DNA of 64,000 nt from Pseudophaeomoniella oleicola (Eukaryota; Ascomycota; Eurotiomycetes; Phaeomoniellales; Phaeomoniellaceae). Position 1 is the stretch's first letter. The number at the start of each line of letters is the position of its first letter. A model generated the notes under the pieces. The model was not told the origin of the DNA, did not search any database, and worked only from the letters and a program-made list of their open reading frames with translations. Made by a program: the position numbers and the translations under genes. This document shows, piece by piece, positions 35,095-46,361 of this stretch. The stretch lies in assembly GCA_003868215.1 (NCBI GenBank), contig QWDQ01000007.1, positions 62,001 to 126,000 of the forward strand, given 5' to 3'.

Positions 35095-36701
35095 AGTAGT
35101 AGCGGGGTGACCAGCAGGCGTCAGTCACTATGGTATTCGTTAAATATCCCCCTCGGGATTCAGAAGACCCAAGCAGTCTTGAAGTCCGATTAGTTTATTG
35201 AGATAGGATTAGAAACATATAAGTTAGTGGTTCTTGTTGTCGTTGCCCCAACTGTAGGTTAGGTATGGACGGACCACTTGTTGCGGGACTCGTTTCCCAC
35301 CCAAACGTCACAGTTCGAGATGGACTATCAAAATCTTGGTCACGTGCTCTGGCCCCTCCTTGACCAAAATTGCGATAAACAAATAATAGTATCTTATGAC
35401 CTGTATCATGCGTGCAGGGTATAGAAGGTCAGATACCATAGATGCAAAGAAATGGAAGGAGCCTCAATATCTCCGAGAGTTGGTTTCTACTTAGTGTAGA
35501 ATAGACAGGGGTGAGATGATGGCCCCTACTTTGTGAACGAGTAATTATAAGAGGCTACCGGTCATACGTTACATAGCAGCTTCAATCCTCTTACCTACAA
35601 AAGAGCCCAGAGGAAGGGAAATTCCGGGGGAGCAAGAATGAACCTTGTTGATACTAAACAGAAAGGAGCAGCTATTTGGTCTTTGTAGTTCTCGAGTCTA
35701 CTATATGTAGGTATGTACACATGTACTTTATCTGTCTCATGTCTCAAGGTAAATCTAGGTACATCTTCATTAGGATGTACTACATCGCTATCGGATGTTT
35801 ATCATTTGATTGATAAGGCAACCCGAGTCCATCTCGTAACTAACGATGCAGACCGGTGTCTCTTCAGCAGTCTGGCGATCGGAACATTATGAATGGTCGT
35901 ACGGAGTAACATCTCTCGTTTATTAGGCGATCAGCAACCAACCGACCCCTATTATTGATACGGGTTGCAGGCCATCCATGGGGGCTCGGGAGGTCTCTCG
36001 TTGCAACCTGAGCTTACCTCCGGTAACTTACTGTAAGATGTAAAGTTACCCAGTACTTAATACTGTAATACTGTAGAAATATTACCTTGTAATGATCCTC
36101 CCCCAGCAAATGCATGCCTAACCTTAGCAAAGTGTTCACCGTTCATCGATCATATCGCGGGTGCCCCCAATTCCCAGAAACTCCACTTCGACCACACTGC
36201 ATCTCCGAATGACCTGCGACCACACGAGACTCTCATTGTGCCCAACTATTCTTACCACACCTACGACTACCATCGATCTATACGTCAACGGCCTCAGATA
36301 ATCTTGTTTACACTATGCGCATTTCATTTCTTGTCTCTCTTTGGTTTTGATAGTAAGTCCTTTCCTGTGGGAGGTTAGCACGTCAGAGCACAGCTGTCCG
36401 GCAAGCCTCGTTCCCACCCGGAGTCTGGACTCCACCATGCCTTGATATCTACAGTATCATTCCAGCACCCGCTGACCTATCAAAAGTAGAGCGCTTGATT
36501 GCGCCCGAATCGTTCTACGTCGTTCACCTTCTTGTGTTGAATATCGACGCTGATCCTGTTTCTGCATTACGATTGGGCTTCTCAGTACCCTCGGTCCTAC
36601 CGCGACGAGAGCTCCGTACGATAAATGACCGACACAGATATAGAGCACCGTCGCCTTCCCATGAACCACCATTCCAACCTTCAGATCATACTTAGCGCAA
36701 C
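35095..36701. promoter_or_regulatory. Divergent intergenic region (1.6 kb) between VPS60 and the SAPS gene
   Basis: Start codons on both sides point outward, so promoters of both genes should lie here. AT-rich stretches near 36040-36090 repeat TACTGTA-like words. Pyrimidine-rich DNA and a possible spliced 5' leader (GTAAGTCC at 36352) lie upstream of the SAPS ATG. No protein-coding signal was seen. Confidence 0.4.
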
Positions 36702-39700
36702 ATGTTTTGGCGTTTTGGTGGATATGCTAACGCATCCACGATCGACACTTTACTCGACAAACCTGATGTTACACTAGAAGAACTGCTAGATGAATCAGAC
36801 CTCATCCAGGAGCTGAAACAGCATAACACGAAACTGATAGAGTTTCTCAGAGATGAAAATGCTCTAAAGAGATTGCTGCAGTACGTGACCGCGCCAGGTC
36901 CTCCGGAGGAAGAGGACGAGGAAGATGAGGATCTCTCGAGACCGGAGCCGGAATTAAACAAGGAGAGAAGCAGGCTCAGCGATGTCTCTGAAGAAGATCA
37001 AGAGAAGGCAGAAAAGAACCGACTGAAATATTCCTATGTCGCCTGCGAGATACTGTCCTCTGAAACATGGTCGATCCTCGAAGCTTTGATGCAGAATGAA
37101 GAACCTCTGCGGGAGTTCTGGGATTTCATGAAAAGACCTCCTTCGTTGGATCCGCTGCAAGCAGGCTATTTCACCAAAGTGAACGAAACACTACTGGAGA
37201 AAAAGACGGAAGAAATGCTAGGCTTCCTGAGATCCATCGACGGCATCATTCCCGCCATGCTACAACATGTGGATTGTCCAATGGTTATGGACCTTCTTCT
37301 GAAAATAATCAGTCTTGAAAAGGCCGAAGGTGGTCAGGGGATTGTTGATGTGAGTAATGTTTGGCGCAATTGCTGCGAAACACTAACGTTGGCATAGTGG
37401 CTGCAATCACAAAATTTGATCCCGATCCTCCTCTCCTATCTTTCATTTGATTCGCCGCCATCAACGCAGACATCAGCCGGTGATTTCCTAAAAGCAATCA
37501 TCACTATTTCTGCCAATGCATCGCAAAACGAACAATCATGCATCGGACCCAATAGCCTGACCAGACAACTGGTTTCCGAAGAGTGTGTACAGACCCTTGT
37601 GTCATCCATGCTACGAGGTGGAAACCCTTTAACGGTCGGAGTTGGCATTGTGATCGAAGTGATACGCAAGAACAACTCTGACTATGACCCTGAAAATGGT
37701 CACAATCCAGATGCACCGCCCACGAGCCACGATCCAATATACTTGGGTACACTCCTCCGATTATTTGCCAAACATGTGCCAGACTTTATGGAACTTATCC
37801 TCAGCTCCAAACATGCAGTCAATGAAGGTGATAAAGCGATCGTGAAAGAGCGAGGTACCCTAAAGGCCGCATGGGGCACGCAAATTGAACCCTTGGGCTT
37901 CGATAGATTCAAGACCTGTGAACTAATGGCTGAGCTGCTTCACTGTAGTAACATGGGGTTATTGAATGAACGGGGAAGCGAAGAATTTATAAGACAAAGA
38001 GACGCAGAAAGGGAACGTTTATGTGCAATGGGAGCGTTCAATCCCAAGCGAGAAGGTGAAGACTCAACCGTCGACATGTCAGAGGATTCATCGCAGTTCA
38101 ACAACGGCGTTCCAGTATCACAGCAAGGCTCTCCCGAGGACGTAAGAGCTGCAAATGCTACTGAAGATGACGGCTTTGAACAAGTGGCTCGCTCAGATGT
38201 GCCGTCCGATCCGGAGAAAGCCAACCCTTCCTCAGCAAACGAAACCTTCGCCGAGATCCAGGAGAGAACCGGGCTGACCCTCGAAGGTGATCTGGTTGAC
38301 GAACCCCTGTCATCACCTAATAGGGCGCAATTCTCAGAGAAGGTAGAGGGGGTAGAAGTGCCCTCACCGCTGAAACCTAGGGATACTACGGTACCATCAC
38401 CCGACAATCTTGCTGATAACGTACGAAGGGTGAGCCTGGAAGATACAGCAATGACTTCCCCTCCATCTGAGGATCAAGGCGCAGCAATGCCTTCCAAGGC
38501 GTCTCCCGAACCAGCCATAGATGAATCTTCTGATCAAGGCACCGAGAAAATTCCTAGCTCTGATAGACATAGCGGGGACGAAGGTGAGACTCAAGGTTTA
38601 GTGAACACCAGCACGCTATCCGCAACCCACGAATCTGAGACTCGAGATTATCCTACGGGTGTAGAGCTTGAAACAAGCGGGAATCCTGTCGTCGGCGACT
38701 ATCTCAAGCTCATGTTCGTTGAGAACAGGGTTGTTCCTACAATCCTGGTAAGTCATCGTGACTCTGCCCCCATTTAGAGAATGCTAACAGCAAAACAGAA
38801 CTTTTTCTTCCGCTTTCCATGGAATAACTTCTTGCATAACGTTGTTTATGATGTCGTTCAGCAAGTGTTCAATGGGCCAATGGACCGGGGGTTCAATAGA
38901 TCTCTAGCTATCGATCTCTTCGAGACAGGTTCCATCACCGAGCAGATAGTTGAAGGCCAACGCCGCAGTGACGACGCCCAGAAAACTAAGAATATGCGCC
39001 TTGGCTATATGGGTCATCTCACGCTCGTTGCAGAGGAGGTCGTGAAATTCAGTGAGAGACATCCGCCCGAGCTTCTATCACAATCAGTGATGGAACGCGT
39101 ACTCAACCAGCAATGGATTGATTACGTCGAGCAGACACTGTCTGATACAAGAGAGCGTGATAACGCCATTTTAGGAGGCGTCAGGCCTGATATGTCAGTT
39201 GGACCAAGACAAGCGGTCCTGAATGCAGTCAATGCGGCTCAAGGCTTCGGTGGGTCTTCCGCACTGGCGAACGCCGGTCTGACTGGTGGACAACATGGCC
39301 TTGATAGCTTAGATTTGTCCAACGGCGGAAGTGCGTCTAGCGGAGCTTTCAGCTCAAGCGGGGGATCGCTGCTCAGTGGCTTTGGAAGCTCAAGCGATGA
39401 TGACGATGAAGAAATGGAGGAAGCAGAAGAGGAGAGCTCGCATGAAAATGCAACAAGAGCAGCATTGCAGCTGGCAACCGCGGATGCAGGACCGCAATCG
39501 ACCGAAAATGTGGGTGCAGATACTTCCGCTCCTCCTTTTGTGGATATTGATATGAATGATTCATAACGTCATGGTATTGGCAAAGTTGTCTGAAGGTGTG
39601 AATCAGGAAGGGACGTTACATCGGTGACTTCGGCTCTTCTACATGATGTTAGAATCTGGGCGTTTTTGCATAGTCGTCGTGCATTGGCTGCCTAGAAGGA

Positions 39701-40835
39701 AACCCATGCAGAAGAGTTTTATCACTCGATGCCAAACGTGTACGACCCCTGGTTCGCTTCGGCAAGCGTACATTTCCCATATTAGCTACCCTCCATTGCT
39801 TTGTCTTGGGATTGGTCTATATACATTGAAACCTTTCCGTGGCCCAACCAGGGAACAAGTCGGAGTTTTCTCTTATCAGCTTATCCTCGGGCACCGCTAC
39901 ACAAGAACCGAACCAATCGAATGCTAACTTTTCCATATTAGGAATCGGATCAACCAATACCTCTCCTCCCACCACCACCGGCCCCATTGAACATTCCACC
40001 TTCCCGAGCACGTCGCCAGCTAGCCGCTCGTCTGGCGATGCACAAGCAACAAGCTGCGCAAACCGAGCACAGCACATCAGAGACAGAGTCTGGGCAAGGA
40101 GATGACCAGTCTTTCGCCCATACGCAGTCTCACTTTTTTGACTCGGACAATAATGATGACCCGTTCAAAGCTCTTGGGGACGATGACGTTGAGGACGAAA
40201 TAGGCGATGATCACGGTGAGGAATTGGGCGATTCTCATGAGAGGGTCAAAAGTAGTGGAAGATCAACAAAGCGCAACCTCGGCCCCTCTGCCTTCGGGTC
40301 CGTTGGACGAGGCATAAGCTCTCTATTCTCGTCTTCGTCGAAATCAAAGCAGACAAGCTCTAGTCTGGAGAACGACGATCCTTATGCTCGTCATTCCTCT
40401 GAAGAAGACGAGTCTACGGAGTCTGATGATGATAGTTCCTCCTCCGACAGCCATCATGCCTTGGAAGCGACTACATCAAAAGACCGCATCCCGATCGACG
40501 GCGACAGTGACGAGGAAATGGGCGAGATGGTCGCCCCTTCCAGCTCGACAGATGACGAGAAGCAGGGTGACTCGTCTGGCGACGAGATGGTGCTTTCTCC
40601 AATCGAACGCGAACGCCTTGGCCTTCCTGTATCGGGCAGCGATGCAGACAAGGAGTTACGACGCCATAACTCTGATCTTGTAGATCGATTTTCCTCGATG
40701 AGCGGCTTTGAAAGTGGCAATGGCACGTCGCACAGGCATCTTTTATTTGACGATGAAGACGAATTCGGCGCCGAGATAGGTGCAGACAAGAGTGATGATG
40801 AGGGTGAGGACGTGGAAATTGCCATTAGGCGTTAG
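36702..40835 (+). CDS. SAPS-domain protein (Sit4-associated, Sap155/Sap190/Ekc1 family)
   Basis: SAPS proteins are regulatory partners of the PP6-type phosphatase Sit4. Exons 36702-37349, 37398-38747 and 38799 onward are clear: MFWRFGGYANASTIDTLLDK, TLEELLDESDLIQELKQHN and VDCPMVMDLLLKIISLE mark the SAPS helical repeats, with an acidic insert in exon 2 and MLQHVDC-like blocks. Exon 3 reads to a stop at 39566. However, the conserved fungal C-terminal block NIPPSRARRQLAARLA lies further on, in a frame that opens after the acceptor TTAG at 39938-39941 and runs to 40835 with DDPFKALGDDD. Joining needs a donor before the stop; GTGGAT at 39540 or GTGGGT at 39510 would keep frame, giving about 1200 residues and a 402- or 432-nt intron. 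If unspliced, the protein ends at MNDS (about 921 residues). Confidence 0.85.
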
Positions 40836-41488
40836 GAAGAGCATTGAACCATACCAACGATTACTACTGCTAGACCTTGATGGAAGGGGAGGGTATATGG
40901 GAAGTTACTTCCTGGCCCGTGTTTAGGAGGGATATGGGACGAGGGACATATTCGGAGTTGACTGAAGGAGCGACGAAGAGCAGAGGCGTCATCACGACTT
41001 GTTGAGCTTGGCTATACCTGAAGCAAAGCAGAGTAGCCGGGTGCTTCGTTTGCGCTTTGGTAGATTTTGGTTTACTACCATGGGTGAGAACCCTTTGTAC
41101 GATACGGTGTATGTTTGAGGTGGCGATGACGATAGCTGTATGATTTGACAGTTGATACCCTCGTTAATGCTGCGTTCCGTACATTGAAGGATGGGAATGA
41201 TCGATGTGGCGTATATTATCGACCCCCTTATCCTGCCTAAATCGAGTCTTACTCATAAGGAAAGCGACGGGAAGAAGTGCTGTGCGTAGATAAATTTTTC
41301 CTCTTATCGATAAGAGAACCCCAGTCATTTTCAAGCGTCACTCATATCCCCGATCCTCCCAATGCGCACAATCGACTCGATTGGGGAGAGAAGAGTGACT
41401 TACTGCCTGATACACGCAAAAAAAGGAGCGGTGCTTTAGAGTCGTTGCACGCTGCGCCTGTTTCGCCAGGGCTGAGAGCAGTATCACG
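40836..41488. promoter_or_regulatory. Intergenic region upstream of acetylornithine aminotransferase
   Basis: Holds the SAPS 3' end and the promoter of the arginine gene. TGACTTA (41395) and TGAGTAA (reverse strand, 41249) are each one base from the Gcn4/CpcA consensus TGASTCA. Cross-pathway control of arginine genes is established in fungi, but these near-matches are weak evidence for it here. Confidence 0.35.
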
Positions 41489-43008
41489 ATGTCGGTTGCC
41501 TTCGCTTCCAAGCGCTTTGTCGCGCAGCTCTCGTGTCACCGTCATCGAATTGTCAGTACCAGTGTGAGAACATATGCCTCTGGTGCCGCTGCGTCAGGAC
41601 TGTCAGAACAGTTGAAATCTGACATAACTGTATGAAAGTTTGTTCTCTATCAACAGCGCATCTACTGACAGGATCACAGAGGGAAGCCTCACTGTCCAAT
41701 GCCGATCCACCAGAAGACTCTCAAACAGTCGCATTTCTGAAAAGTAGGGCACCCTATATGGTCCCTACATATGTCCGGCCTCCTCCAATCATGACCAAAG
41801 GGGAAGGATGTTATATATGGGATATGGAAAATCGTCGCTACCTGGATTTCACGGCGGGTATCGCTGTCAACTCGCTCGGCCATTGCGATGAGGGCATGGT
41901 CAATTGGATGGCGCAACAGTCGGCAACGCTGATCCATGCTTCCAACCTCTACCACAATGCATGGACCCCGGAGCTATCGAAACTTCTTATCGATAAAACC
42001 AAGGAAGCTGATCCAGACTCTAAGCTCTCCCAGGTATTTATATGCAACTCGGGTTCCGAGGCGAATGAGGCAGCATTGAAGTTCGCCAGAAAGGTTGCAT
42101 ACGCCAAAGATCCCAACTCGGATAAGAGGGAGATCGTCTCTTTTCACAACAGTTTTCACGGGAGAACGTACGGTTCCTTATCCGCTACACCGAACAAGAA
42201 GTATCAAGCACCATTCGGACCAATGGTCCCAGGTTTCAGATATGGTAACTACAATGACATTGATGCTCTTTCTGAATTGGTCACAGAAAAGACATGCGGT
42301 GTTATAATAGAACCGATCCAGGGCGAGGGCGGTATCAACGTGGCGTCCAAAGAGTTCTTGGAAGCGCTTCGCAAGCGTTGTGACGAGGTTGATGCTGTGC
42401 TCATATTTGATGAAATTCAGTGCGGCCTATCGCGGACTGGAAGTCTGTGGGCCTACATGGAGACTGGTGTACAGCCAGATATCCTTACGACGGCAAAAGC
42501 TCTGGGTAACGGCTTCCCGATTGGTGCCACACTAGCTGCCGAAGAGACAGTGACCCGATACATAAACACGGGCGATCACGGAACCACCTTTGGTGGTAAC
42601 CCCTTGGCCTGTCGTCTTGCGCATTATATTGTCAAACGCCTAGTTGATCCAGATCTTCAGCTGGGTGTCATTTCGAAAACGGCCCCCTTCCAGGCCGCGT
42701 TTGAGACGTGGCAGAAAAAGTATCCTGGAGTGTTCACTGAGTTCCGTGGCAAAGGTCTCATCCTCGGGATGCAGCTCGCAGAAGAGCATCATGCCAAGGC
42801 CACGGAAATTGTCACAGCGGCAAGAGAGCGTGGTCTCTTGATCATTACTGCAGGGACGGGCTGTTTGAGGATAGTGCCTCCTCTTGTTATCAGCGAAGAC
42901 GAGATTCAAGAAGGTCTTGACATTTTAGAGCAAGCTCTGGAGACCGTCTTCACGAAGTCGGAAAGTGTGAGCAAAACTACAGGTCAGCAGGAGATGGCGG
43001 GAAGATGA
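41489..43008 (+). CDS. ARG8: Acetylornithine aminotransferase, mitochondrial
   Basis: Transfers an amino group from glutamate to N-acetylglutamate semialdehyde, giving N-acetylornithine for arginine synthesis in the mitochondrial matrix; uses pyridoxal phosphate. Two exons, 41489-41629 and 41680-43008, with a 50-nt intron, give 489 residues. The first exon supplies a presequence (MSVAFASKRFVAQLSCHRHR) without acids. Class III aminotransferase motifs follow: LDFTAGIAVNSLGH, NSGSEANEAALKFAR, SFHGRTYGSLSAT, IIEPIQGEGGI, LIFDEIQCGLSRTG, then the PLP Lys in LTTAKALGNGFPIGA (about residue 320) and GTTFGGNPLAC. GGI and the SFHGRT block favour acetylornithine over ornithine or GABA aminotransferase. 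The second-exon acceptor was chosen because only it keeps the frame. Confidence 0.93.
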
Positions 43009-43798
43009 TCAGACAAGCGTGCTTTCGTGTTAGTTGTGGTTATTGTTCGAAGTCGATATATGATATTAGTATTAGGTATAGACGGCTGATCATTTTCATG
43101 ACCTGTGGCACAAGATGTTCGTATCTACTACGTAGTTCGTATCTACCTTTCAGAGAACCCAGACTATACCTCTTTGGAAGTCGGGATAATGAACGGTATC
43201 TAGGCATCTGCATATTGACATCCCTCAAGTAAGTAATTACTTAAGTAAATAACAAATCTACGAAGAATTCGCCAGACTGGGTAATAAGTATAAGTCGGAG
43301 CATAATTCATCCGACTCGGCTGGTTGCTCTAAGCGGCGAGGGCGGCTCAACTTTCCACCGATTCGGGCGACGGAACAATCGACAGCAGTTCGTTGTTTGT
43401 AATGACTACACTGCTCGTGTTGGTTCAACTGTCCCATGCTCGCCATGTTCATTCAATTGCTCCATATTGACCCTTCAATCGGCCCACGATCAGTCCGTCT
43501 CTACTATGACTACCAATTTCAGCGGACGTAACCAGGACGGTGGGTTTCATGCTCCTGTTCTCCGTTCTCTTCAGTTTAGGTAGGTGATATATATATATAT
43601 ATCATGAGGGAGTACACTTTCATCATGTCTTTCCGTTCGTGGTTAAGAAACAACACCAAGGAGTTTGTACTAGCACGACAAAAAGATCCGGCAGCATCAG
43701 CAATTGTCGCTTGACAGAGCCTTACCATTGAAAGTCCATCGACTGTTAGTTCACCCTCCAGCGCAACTGAGCAACAATTGTCATTTCACCCTGCAACT
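43009..43798. other. Intergenic region upstream of the MFS transporter
   Basis: Contains an ACTACGTAGT palindrome at 43127-43136 and a GATATATATATATATATATC palindromic TA tract near 43586-43603, followed by pyrimidine-rich and CAACAAT-rich leader DNA before the transporter ATG. No coding sequence was recognised. Confidence 0.5.
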
Positions 43799-45553
43799 AT
43801 GTCTGCTGCACCAACTCCAGTCCAGCCGGAACCGGAGGAGCAACCGCCTCAGCTAAATGGCATTGAAACCGAAGTCCCTCGCCTGTCTTCCTCTTCCTCC
43901 GAGAAACCTGAAATTCCCGACAACGACTTCCACCCAGGCGTTCGATTCTATTTTGCTTTCGCTTCATTGATGCTGCTAGCCCTCATGGTGGCCCTAGATG
44001 GCACAACCATCTCTGTCGCTCTTCCCATCATGACCCGCAAGCTCAGGGGCACAGCAATACAAGCATTCTGGACGGGAACTTCCTTTCTGCTAGCGAGTGC
44101 AGTGATCCAGCCACTCGTGGCATCACTATCCCATATTTTTGGTCGACGACCGCTTGTCTTTGCGTCGATAGCCTTCTTCTTTGTCGGAGCCCTTATCTCT
44201 GCTCTCGCCCATAATTTCACCGTCATGATCGTCGGACGTTCTATTCAGGGCATCGGAGGAGGCGGTATTATGTCTATGATTGAGGTGTTGATCACAGATC
44301 TCGTTCCGCTGCGCCGCCGGGGTGAGTGGATGGGTATCCTTTCGGTGATGTGGTCACTCGGTAGTGTCACAGGTCCAGTCATCGGAGGTGCGTTCTCACA
44401 GAACGTTACGTGGCGATGGATCTTCTACCTCAACTTTCCGTTCATCGGCATCGGCCTCCCAATAGTTTGGTTCTTCTTGAAGATGAACTTTCAGGAGTCG
44501 GCGCTCATCGATAAGCTCCGTCGGGTCGATTGGGTTGGCATGATACTGTTCGTCGCTTCCATGACTTCTTTCCTTGTACCCGTCACATGGGGCGGCGTGA
44601 TGTATGCCTGGGACTCTTGGCACACTCTGGTCCCCCTTTTGGTTGGTATCGCTGGACTTGCAGCCTTCTTCGCCTGGGAGATGTTTTTTGCGAAAGAGCA
44701 ACTCATACGGCTGGTAATCTTCCGGCATAACACAGCAAAGATTGCCTATCTTACGACCTTTATGCACGGATTCATACTCTGGGGTGTTCTATACTACATG
44801 CCACTATACTACCAGGCTGTCAAGGGCTACAGTCCCATCGTCAGTGGCATCGCTATCTTCCCGGGCACTTTCACGGTTGCTCCCTTCGCAGGTTTGTGTG
44901 GCTTTCTGATTTCCAAAACCGGACATTATCGGTGGTTCATCATCATCGGTTGGGCCATCAGCACGTTGGGTGGCGGGATCCTTATTTTGTTGGATGTGAA
45001 CACATCAATTCCTGCCTGGATCTTCCTCACGCTGGTCTTTGGAGTCGGCCTCGGCATCCTCTTCCCAGCTCTCACATTCGCCGTACAAGCCGCCAACGAA
45101 GAAGAAGACATGGCCTTCGCCGTCTCCATGTTCGCCTTTTTCCGCACCCTCGGCCAAGCCATCGGCGTCGCAATCGGCGGCGTCGTCTTCCAAAACCAAA
45201 TGCGCCACAACCTACAAAAGTACCCCCACTTCGCTGCCCGCGCCCAAGACCTCGCCAAAGACGCCACGAGCCTCGTACACATCATCAAAGAGATGCCGTC
45301 CGGCCCGGACAAGACCGACCTCAAACACGCGTTCGCCGACAGTCTGAAGACGGTCTGGATCCTGCTCACGGCCTTCGCGGCTTTCTGCTTCGTGCTGAGT
45401 TGGTTCATCCAGTCGCTCGATATGAACAGGGCGCTGGGAACGCAGCAGGGGTTCAAGCATGCGGGTGAAAGGAATAGCAGCAACGAGAAGGAGGGGAAAG
45501 ACGTGGAGAAGGCGGCTGCTGCTGCTGCGGGAGAGGATACGATCGGAAAGTAG
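43799..45553 (+). CDS. MFS drug/H+ antiporter, DHA2 (14-helix) family
   Basis: Probable plasma-membrane exporter of drugs or toxic metabolites driven by protons. Single exon, 584 residues from the ATG at 43799. About 60 polar residues precede the first helix (FYFAFASLMLLALMVALDGT). The motif after helix 2 reads ASLSHIFGRRPLVFASI, with the GRRP core of MFS motif A. The antiporter motif C and its DHA2 partner appear as GSVTGPVIGGAFSQ followed by WRWIFYLNFP. Enough hydrophobic segments are present for 14 helices, and the protein ends with a charged tail with an alanine run (EKAAAAAAGED). There is no neighbouring biosynthetic enzyme or regulator, so the substrate cannot be inferred. GC content rises clearly in the last 500 nt (all frames open), which produces several false overlapping frames. 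Confidence 0.92.
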   Translation: MSAAPTPVQPEPEEQPPQLNGIETEVPRLSSSSSEKPEIPDNDFHPGVRFYFAFASLMLLALMVALDGTTISVALPIMTRKLRGTAIQAFWTGTSFLLASAVIQPLVASLSHIFGRRPLVFASIAFFFVGALISALAHNFTVMIVGRSIQGIGGGGIMSMIEVLITDLVPLRRRGEWMGILSVMWSLGSVTGPVIGGAFSQNVTWRWIFYLNFPFIGIGLPIVWFFLKMNFQESALIDKLRRVDWVGMILFVASMTSFLVPVTWGGVMYAWDSWHTLVPLLVGIAGLAAFFAWEMFFAKEQLIRLVIFRHNTAKIAYLTTFMHGFILWGVLYYMPLYYQAVKGYSPIVSGIAIFPGTFTVAPFAGLCGFLISKTGHYRWFIIIGWAISTLGGGILILLDVNTSIPAWIFLTLVFGVGLGILFPALTFAVQAANEEEDMAFAVSMFAFFRTLGQAIGVAIGGVVFQNQMRHNLQKYPHFAARAQDLAKDATSLVHIIKEMPSGPDKTDLKHAFADSLKTVWILLTAFAAFCFVLSWFIQSLDMNRALGTQQGFKHAGERNSSNEKEGKDVEKAAAAAAGEDTIGK

Positions 45554-45823
45554 GACGTATGTAATAGGAGACGCTTATGATCTTTTTCTTCTTCGCGTTC
45601 GTTGGCGTAGAATATATAGAGAGAGAGAGAGACACAGCGTTTGTCACACACTCTCTCCCCATCCTTGATATATATTAGGTATCTAGGTACCTAGAAACAT
45701 GACATGCAATACAGTAGTAATACATAATCAACAATTCATTTATCTATCTATTTATTTATATAATAATATCTTGAATTTGTTTTTTCTTTCCTGCCCCCTT
45801 CTCATTTGGAGATCTATTTTTAT

Positions 45824-45859
<36 letters not shown>

Positions 45860-46361
45860 ATATACTGCTAGAAATTCCAACTTTGTTCAATCAATCAGAG
45901 AGAGAGAGAGAGAGAGAGAGCACACAACAAAAAAAAAAAAAAAAAGAGGGGGGGATTTATATATCTAGATGATGAAAAAAAAAAAAAAAAAATCCGTAGA
46001 AAGAGAGCGAATTAATTTTGTTTGTAATTCTTTTTTTCATGGGAAATGGAGGAGAGAAGAGAAGGGGGGAGGGGGGGGAAGGAAAAAAAGAAAAAGGGAT
46101 GAGTGAGGAGCAGAAGAGCAGAAGAAGAAGAGATGAAATAAAAAGAAAGGGATAGTGAATGGGTTTTCTGGATTTTCTTGGATTTGTCTTTCATCTCTCC
46201 CTCTCTCCCACACCCTCCTCTCTTATATATAGGTAGGTAGGTAAGTAGGTAGGTAGGTATCCCTCTAGGTTCTCATTTTGCAGATAGAGTACGTACGCAT
46301 GGTTTTGTTTCTGAGCAAACTTTCATTTTTGACCGATCATCCATCCATTTCTCAAACCCAG
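45554..46361. repeat. Intergenic low-complexity tract
   Basis: An unusual 0.8-kb run of simple sequence between convergent genes. In order: GA tract 45618-45632; TAGGTATCTAGGTACCTA at 45676-45693; TATCTATCTATTTATTTATA near 45740-45760; T27 at 45829-45855; (AG)12 at 45897-45920; A-run near 45930-45945; A18 at 45975-45992; a purine-rich stretch of about 130 nt (GGGGGGAGGGGGGGGAAGG, then AAGAAGAAGAG) at 46043-46155; CTCTCTCCC; and AGGT tetranucleotides at 46231-46259. No coding sequence fits. Confidence 0.9.

Noticed and set aside
44896-45468. Several long overlapping frames in the end of the MFS transporter gene
   Set aside because: They are shadows caused by high GC at third codon positions; the transporter frame has the membrane helices and family motifs.
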